Positions 57,412 to 64,000 of a stretch of 64,000 nt of DNA are shown here, in pieces. The translations under genes and the position numbers were made by a program. The notes beneath the pieces are model-generated. The model was not told the origin of the DNA. It saw nothing but the letters and a program-made list of their open reading frames with translations, and did not search any database. The stretch covers positions 1-64,000 of the forward strand of contig JARUPY010000501.1 of the NCBI GenBank assembly GCA_029817715.1, in the 5' to 3' direction. Position 1 is the first letter of the stretch. Every line of letters begins with the position of its first letter. Origin of the DNA: Melastoma dodecandrum (lineage: Eukaryota > Streptophyta > Magnoliopsida > Myrtales > Melastomataceae).

Positions 57412-59139
57412 ATTCAATCCTTTTCTAAACTCATTCCACTCCCTTTCTTCAAAAAACTCAGACTTCCTTAAGCCTTAGTCCTAACCATGGTTTTCTTTCT
57501 TAATCATTCCTAACAAAAAGAAGCCCCCATGCGCTTGGAGTGCATGTGGGCGTCGTCTCATTTTCAAACCCTCATTAAGGGCTTACTTACCACTACTCTT
57601 TAACTCCAAATACTTGGAGGAATCGAGTCTCATGCATGCATTGCATTGCATCCTTGCATTGTTTTTGTCATTCAAGTCAAGGATTTTCTCCTCTCTCTCT
57701 CTCTCTGTGTGTGTGTGTAAACCAAAGGCATGGTTTTGATTTTAAGATAAAAGGTGGATTTTAGCCTCAAGGAGAACCTCTGCTTCGATTGGTTTGCAGA
57801 AGAAAACATCTTGTAAATTTTCAAAACTACTTCTTGGCCAACCCCTCCCCCCCCTTCTTTCCAGGACTACTCAATTTCTTATATTTCCCACTTGGATTTT
57901 TCACTGATCAACTCGATTCAGAAGGGCACGGCGTGCCCCAAGTTTTGTTGCTTTTAACGAGAGGAAAAGGTATTTTGAATTCTGTAAAAAAAAAAGGGGG
58001 AATAGAAGTAGACTTAGTTGTAAGGCACTCATTGTAACTGCATTCATCATAAAATGCTGATCATTTCCCTTGGGGATAAGGGGAAAGAAGGCAATAACTT
58101 GGGTAGAGGTAAAAGGTAGGGGGATTGAACTGTTGGGTGGTTCTTTCCCCTTGTGAAAGTGTTAGGTGATTAGTAAGTTCATTTGTTTGCATCTAGCTTT
58201 GGACAATAAGTTGTTGACCATTTTTGTTCTGAGAATCCCATGAAAGGGCATGGAGCTCAGAACATCCTTTTGCATGTAACCCAAAAAAGCTGGGATATAT
58301 TTTGTTTCCCAAGGGTTATCTTCCTCTAACCTAGCTTATCTCCAAATCTACCATGGTTAGGGACTTAGGGTGATCCCATCCCCACTCTTCTTTCCCCTCT
58401 CCCACCATTCTCCCTCATTCTCTTCTTCTCCTTCTTCCACATACCGTCGAAGCATACAGATGGTGCGCCGATCCCAGCCCCCTCCTCCATCCATGCATCT
58501 GGTCATCCCTCCGTCCACCCCACCCTGCCTCCAGGCATGTCCATCTCATCAGGAGCATTCAACATCGCCGCTGCCGTTATCGTGGTCAACAGTAATATTC
58601 CCCTGGGCAACATAAAGCAACATCTGCTAATGTGAACTTTGTTTTTATGTTGTATGTATTAAGAGTAAGACTTGTTGTTTCATCAGTTATGGTGTATGGA
58701 TGGACCCGGGTAGTAGAGAGATAGAACATAAGAAGTTTGACATCCAGCCGTAATCCTTGCCGGAGGAGGTTGGAGCGCTGTCTCATCCTTCCAGTTATAT
58801 TGCTTTTAGAATTCTGTTCTTCTGTCTCTCTCAACCCCAATTATGGTTGGGGGGTATGATACAAGCAAGCAGGAGATCAAATGATTGAAGCTGGATGTCA
58901 GACAGCGCCAACCAAACAACTTATAATAGCTGGGTCCGACTCCCTGAAGATAGGCAACTCATCTCATCCACACACTTTGGGCATCAGACAGCAGCCCCAG
59001 GCCCCAATCACAGTTATGTGCTAACTTCCACTTAATTCAACTTCAAAGCTCAAATCTACCGTTGAAAAGGTTTTGATTATGAGCCTTGATCTTTTGTGTA
59101 ACAAAAGTCAAACATATACTCTACAGAAGCTACTCATTT
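57412..59139. other. 3' flank of the RRM gene and spacer
   Basis: It includes a CT/GT microsatellite at about 57691-57718. At 58370-58615 the sequence is C-rich and partly open in several frames (one reads GMSISSGAFNIAAAVIVV), but I recognise no family, splice structure or start, so no gene is called. Confidence 0.4.
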
Positions 59140-60064
59140 TCTGTAAGAAATATTTTATGATTAAATAATTGTTTAATGATTAAATAGTCACGAAATAATA
59201 AAGATTTGATCAAAATATTAATCTGATCAAATTAATCCAAATAATCCTAATAAGGATTATATTTTTCATATAAGGAAATATAATCTTCTATTTATGACAA
59301 GATTCTGCAAGGTTGTCTACAACTTTCTGTTCATACGACCACCAAAGGACCGTTATTTGGAATGTCAATCATTACCATCTATCTAGATGCATTTATTTAA
59401 GTATCCTGAACAGAATAATAACGGTTTTAGTCAATGTGGAAGTTAATCTTTGATTATTTCCATGTACAGAAGGTTGCTGACCAGATTCAGCCATAACCTT
59501 CTGTAGTGCAGTATTCATGGGAATTCTATCATATCTTAATCATATTTGATATGATTTGATTACCTAAATGAATATATGCATGGGAGTAACATTTTTGTAA
59601 ATTATATATTGTATTATTATCTGATTGTTTCGTTTCCTTATTTTGCCGAAGGATGATACAATTACCTTCTATTCTTTTCACCTAGACTATTTGTGTATAA
59701 GTAGAGAGACTCGACCACGTTTCTGAAAGACTTGTGTATCAGTCATTGCTGTAAAATCCATAGAGCGTGTGCTAAAAGCTTGTATCCTTTCGTTTCGTTC
59801 AAGTTAGTCACACAAGAGGAGCGTTAGCTGCAGAAGGCTGCATCGTTGGTGACGTCTTCTGGGAAGGTGACTCGGGGCAACGAGGGACTGGGTTGGAAGC
59901 TGCAGGAGACGTTGGTGGAGGCGTGCGGCAGGTTGCTGGCGTGGCCAACGTGCAGTGGGCCGGAGAGAAGAGCAGAATCCCGGGAGCACAGAAGGTGAGG
60001 GACTAACCAGCTTCTGTGGTGTAACGTTCTGTGTGTGCATGAACCTATGACAGAGGCTACTATC

Positions 60065-60152
60065 TGCTTGCGTAGGGTTTGCCGCGTGCTTGCGCAGGGT
60101 TTGTTGCATACTTGTGTAGGGTTTGCTATGTGCTTGCGTGGAGTTCGCCATG
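60065..60152. repeat. 22-bp tandem repeat, four copies
   Basis: Four consecutive units of the type TGCTTGCGTAGGGTTTGCCG occupy 88 bp. A further diverged pair occurs at about 60235-60275. Confidence 0.8.
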
Positions 60153-60344
60153 TAGTCACTATCTCGAGGAGATCGTGCAGGTCGTGTGGAGTCGCCGGAG
60201 GGAAAATCCATCCTTAAACAGAGGACGCTGTCTGGTTGCATAGGGTTCGCTATGTGCTCGTGTGGGGTACGCCACGAAGTCGTTGTCCTTGAGGGGATTG
60301 CGCACTGGTTACCTTATTAGTCACATTAACGTGTGCACCTAGTC

Positions 60345-60735
60345 ACTTTAGTACAGAACCTTTCGGTCTGTGATTTAAAAATCAGTCACCTTTAGTACAG
60401 AACCTTACAGTATGTGCTTTAGAGGTTGACATCTTTGGTAGAGAACCTTTCGGTCTGTGCTTTGAAAATCAGTCATCTTTGGTACAAAACCTTACGATAT
60501 GTACTGTAGAGGGTTGACATCTTTGGTACAGAACCTTACGGTCTGTGCTGTGAAACCAAGTCATCTCTGGTACAGAACCTTTTGGTCTGTGCTGTAGAGG
60601 TTTGACACATTTGGTACGGAATCTTTTGATCTATGCTATAGAGGGTTGACCCATTAGGTACAGAACCTTTTGGTCTGTGCTGTGCAACTCAGTTACTCTA
60701 GTACAGAATCTTCTGGCCTGTACTATAAAAGGTCT
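60345..60735. repeat. 44-bp tandem repeat, about nine copies, partly alternating
   Basis: Units begin GGTACAGAACCTT at about 60351, 60395, 60437, 60481, 60525, 60569, 60613, 60657 and 60700. Two linker types (AAATCAGTCAT and AGGGTTGACAT) mostly alternate, giving an 88-bp higher-order period. Confidence 0.9.
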
Positions 60736-61025
60736 ACTGTTGATCAGCTTCTGTAATTGTTACGAAGTTAATTGTTACGAAGTTAAGTTTGAGTGAATAC
60801 CATCCCAATTCTGGGTAAAGAGTGGGCGTAAACAAGTTGCTGAACCACTATAAAAGTCTTGTGCGCATCAAACAAATTGCAATCATATTCGTACATTCTG
60901 TCTTACAGAAACCTGTCACTACGGTTCTGTGTTACAGAAGCTTTCTTCCACTGCGGGGTTTGTTGAAAAAAAGTTAAAAATCCTTAATTGGGCTTTAACA
61001 CTAATTCACCCCCCTCTTAGTGTAA

Positions 61026-61876
61026 CAAATACCAACCTCAGTTTTGAATTTGGCTTTTCCGCTTTCACCCCAACTGTGATTTGCAAGACTATCTTTCACC
61101 AAAGGTACAACACCCATCTATCCCCTGTTCCTCAACACTCCATGCCATTGGTTTTGCTTTCTGGATTGGATCTACATTGCCTGCTGCCTCATCCATTGAA
61201 GAAGCAGTTCCTGTCGACTCCCTGGCTATCTGAACACCAAACCACAGCTTCATCAAAGAGGTTCACCTCCCTCCTATAGTTTCATTTCATTGGCTAATCG
61301 CTCTCAAGTATGAACGTCACACCCACAGCCCACACACTAGCGTTTCCTGGGCTTATTGGACCACCACTCTAAACTTAGTTAAAGCACATAAGGGAAGAGT
61401 TGCCATCCAACCCCATTAAACTCATCTTCAGTATAAGACTTGCTGGTCAGTTGTTATTCAAATGCCTTGAGAAGATCCCAGTTCTTCTAGACGGCAAAGC
61501 ACTGGGATTGTTGAACACATCTACAATAATGCAGAGATCATGCCCCATTACCCCACATCTTCATGTATTATTGCTGGCTATTATCTTCGATCAGATTGCA
61601 GAAACAGATGATTTTTACACACCATTAGGATAGAGCTCCAATCGCATGTTTAAAGACGGCCAACCAATGCTGACATAGCACCATCATCAGGCAAGCTAGA
61701 ACTCAGCTGGAGATATGTTTGTGGTGTCATGTGATATACCCCTAGGATTAACACAATATAAAAGACCAAAAATTGAAGAAGAAAAATAAAAGGATGGTTA
61801 GGAGGAGGATACCTCTGCATCAGTGCCATAGAAGGTGATACGATAAACCACAGAGACAGACTTCCCCATAAAGTGG
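61026..61876. other. Spacer, no gene seen
   Basis: Open frames at 60929-61279 and 61400-61633 show no recognisable domain, and I see no splice structure that would join them. Confidence 0.4.
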
Positions 61877-61936
61877 CAATTTCCAACCCATCTAAGCAAC
61901 GAACGTGGGAAGAAAAGAGGGACACACATCACAAGA
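61877..61936. repeat. First copy of a diverged 60-bp direct repeat
   Basis: It begins CAATTTCCAAC and ends GGGACACACATCACAAGA. The counterpart lies 620 bp downstream. Confidence 0.7.
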
Positions 61937-61937
61937 A

Positions 61938-62490
61938 TGTTGGAATTGTATTTTTACCTTTATTATTTTATTTAGTTTTTTTTTATAAAATTCCTGTTGG
62001 GTTATAATCAATTATCGATTTCAGTATTTACAAAACATGTTGTATTACGATATATGAGACAATGCATCATAGCTCATTCAGTTTATGTGATCTTTTATTT
62101 GAGCTTTTGTGCCATCTCGGTTTGTGATTGATGTGGGCTGGACGACATCCGGTGTAGGCCCAGTGTGTTGACGTAAATCCGTGATTGAAGGGCCTGTCAC
62201 ACCTTATATTAATAGGTGTTGGGTCCCCCCTCCTGTTCTCCCTAACCTAATAGTGCTCCATTGACCATTAGCAAGTTAGAGGGAGGAACACCCAGATCAC
62301 CGACTTCGTTCTGTGTTTTACAGATCTCGTCGGATAACGTTTCTGGATTATAGATTACGCTAAAAGATTGATAATCGGGTTATTATAGAAGTATGTTAGC
62401 ACTAGGTATATGACTCTATTTTCCGCACTTTTCTTATCCTAAATTTGATTACGGTGATCCTGATAATAAAGATCTCATTCTCACGAAAGG
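61938..62490 (+). other. LTR-like insert between the direct repeats
   Basis: It starts TGTTGGAATTG, as many copia LTRs do, and continues AT-rich, with a TATA-like TTATATTAATAGGTG near 62203 and a GC-richer part. No matching CA terminus, primer-binding site or coding frame is evident. Confidence 0.35.
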
Positions 62491-62496
62491 GAATGA

Positions 62497-62556
62497 CGAT
62501 TTCCAACTCATCCAAATGAAAAATATGTGAAGACAAAAAGGACACGTGTCACAAGA
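62497..62556. repeat. Second copy of the 60-bp direct repeat
   Basis: CGATTTCCAAC ... GGACACGTGTCACAAGA, aligned without length change to 61877-61936. Confidence 0.7.
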
Positions 62557-64000
62557 CCAAGAAGTTTATTGAAACTTGACACGACGAGGTACAGTTAAAA
62601 TACGACATGACTCAAGCCTCGTAACCTTAGGTAGTCCATTAGTATTCTTGTATACATATGTTTTTCCACATATAACACCAAGGACAACAAGCACAATCAT
62701 AATTGGAAATTTTAGTTACAGGCTCTTAGTTTTAGGTGTACTTGTTCTCCAGCGTGAAGGTTAGTGTACTTTTATTTTAGTGTTTCAAAAGGTCGTTTGA
62801 AACGTGATTTGTTTATTATTGTAAAATAGAATGCAGTGTTCAATGGCGACTATGATCTCGAACCGGAAACCGAACCCTAATTTTCGTGTTACAAATATTG
62901 TTTGCTAGTAAAAATAACCCCAATTATCTTGTTCCAGGCTCCATTCCATATTGAGCTGTAAAAAAGTGTACGCAAAAAGACGCATCAGCGTCAAGCCCAT
63001 CTAAACTAAATAAAAAAGGCAGACCCAAATCCATATGCCCAGTCCAGCCCAGAGACTCGCCCTTCGCATCCCTAATCTTTTTACTTCCCATCATCCACGT
63101 CATCCCCTGTTTTCTTAATAAAAAAAAAAATCAGATGATCCATTCATCATCAAATGCCCTGAAGACAAATAGTAATATGTGGTTTTCATGGGTTTGAGGT
63201 TAGATGTGTCTGTCTGGTATTTGAAACAAATCAGGGAAGGCCATAAAATAAGAATGCAAGCAGGTGGTCGATGCCACCTTTTGCCCCTGCGAAAGGGGAA
63301 CTACTTCCTACTGTAAAATGCCATTTGGGCATCGTTAGTAAATAGACCCACTTCCCCTTCCACGGTGGGCTCGAAGCTAATCGAGCTTACACGTAGGAGG
63401 AGGCACACTCTTATGACAAAAACTCCTCCAATGCGGTTTTAATTTTGCACAATGATTTTGGGGAAAGCATTGATCAGGAACAATTGGGGGGAATAAGTGG
63501 GAGGCAGGCTCTCAAATGGAAATAAATACTTCGGCTTTGGATGAATGGATTTGGAAAACAAAATACGCAAAGTGTGCATCAACCAACCAGTTATTATCTC
63601 ACAAGGAAGTGTGTTTTTCTTCTGTTGGTTATCTCTCCCCCAGCCCATCCCCATGTGGGCGTGTGATATGTCCCCCTCCCACCCATCCCTAACTGGTTTT
63701 TTCAAAAAAAAAAAAAAAGTCACAACATATCAGATCTTTCCACGAGTGGGTTCCCTTGTCAAATCAGGCGGTAATCAACCAAAGCATACTATTACTGCTA
63801 CTACTACTGCCACTGCCACTCCCACTCCCACTAGTGATGTTTAATGTCCGCCATGTGATTGATTTGTTTCCTTCTTTTCTTTCTTTCTTGTTGCCTGTCA
63901 GCAAATGATCCGAGGAGGTTGTTTGTCATTGCAGTAGTTGTAGTAGTAGTAGTAGCAGTAGGAGGAGGAGGAGGAGGAGGTTGTTGGGTCATGGATCCGA
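62557..64000. other. Spacer; possible gene start at the window end
   Basis: No supported coding region. GTA/GCA and GGA trinucleotide repeats run from about 63936 to 63980 and are followed by ATGGATCCGA at 63991-64000. This arrangement (trinucleotide-rich leader, then ATG) resembles a plant 5' leader, but only three codons are visible. Confidence 0.35.

Larger units (their letters stand above)
59140..61025 (+). mobile_element. Probable solo LTR with internal tandem repeats
   Basis: The segment has an AT-rich beginning (TGTAAGAAATATTTTATGAT), a TATA box (TATAAGTAGAG at 59696-59706) and an ending of the kind seen in plant LTRs: GAGTGGGCGTAAACAAGTTG followed by CTGAACCACTATAAAAGTCT near 60820-60860, then AATTCACCCCCCTCTTAGTG. 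No primer-binding site or polyprotein follows, so it looks like a solo or truncated LTR. Termini were not confirmed by a target duplication, so the boundaries are approximate. Two tandem arrays lie inside. Confidence 0.6.

Noticed and set aside
58370..58615. Extra 3' exon of the RRM gene
   Set aside because: The conserved C-terminus [13 protein letters not shown] with stop at 57411 already completes the protein.
59804..60241. Minus-strand frames with repeated ANPTQ and SKP text
   Set aside because: They are translations of the 22-bp tandem repeat within the LTR.
1..64000. tRNA and rRNA genes, organelle DNA inserts
   Set aside because: Scanning by eye for GGTTCGA-type T-arms gave hits (20435, 31508, 46028) without matching stems; no rRNA or plastid gene text was recognised. 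A tRNAscan-type search would settle it.

Overview
This is a nuclear fragment of a flowering-plant genome. Genes have many GT-AG introns and lie 1-10 kb apart among transposon debris, AT-rich spacers and microsatellites. The proteins are plant families (phytocystatin, the pectin methyltransferase QUASIMODO2, a PORR-domain organelle RNA-binding protein, an ATL-type RING-H2 protein). The PORR gene and exon 1 of the SCYL2 gene are very GC-rich at their 5' ends, which hints at a monocot or another lineage with 5' GC gradients. The species cannot be fixed from the sequence alone.

Layout: 1-8.5 kb is mostly intergenic, with one cystatin gene on the minus strand (3392-3748) and ten poly-G/poly-C tracts of 11-16 nt. 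At 9.3-13.9 kb lies an eight-exon QUA2 gene; its last intron carries a 1.1-kb foldback element that is almost one continuous inverted repeat. Remnants of related elements follow at 14.5-15.25 kb. At 15.7-17.0 kb is an intronless PORR gene. At 19.7-27.9 kb is a 15-exon tRNA pseudouridine synthase (DEG1/PUS3 family). The 28-32.6 kb spacer holds degraded retroelement sequence and another foldback copy with a 14-bp flanking duplication. At 32.9-41.2 kb is a 14-exon SCYL2 pseudokinase gene whose reading frame is broken by one TGA codon in a conserved stretch.

From 42.5 kb on: an eIF2D gene fragment; a nine-exon coiled-coil gene on the minus strand (43.2-45.5 kb); a third foldback copy (45.76-46.1 kb); a DUF2062 membrane-protein gene (46.9-48.7 kb); an ATL-type RING-H2 gene (49.4-50.3 kb); an internally deleted Ty1/copia element with both LTRs, primer-binding site, polypurine tract and a 5-bp target duplication (51.03-53.70 kb); and an RRM-type RNA-binding protein gene of the ARP1/RBM24-38 type (54.4-57.4 kb). 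The last 6.6 kb has no convincing gene. It holds a probable solo LTR with two tandem-repeat arrays and a second LTR-like segment next to a diverged 60-bp direct repeat.

The genes are unrelated housekeeping or regulatory loci, each with its own promoter; no operon or pathway cluster is apparent. The most distinctive signal is the dispersed family of foldback elements. They share A/T-rich terminal arms and internal arrays of short palindromes built around TTTGAAA or TTCAA cores, and the largest copy sits inside an active-looking gene. Exon coordinates were derived by hand from splice signals, phase consistency and recalled protein-family similarity; no alignment was run.
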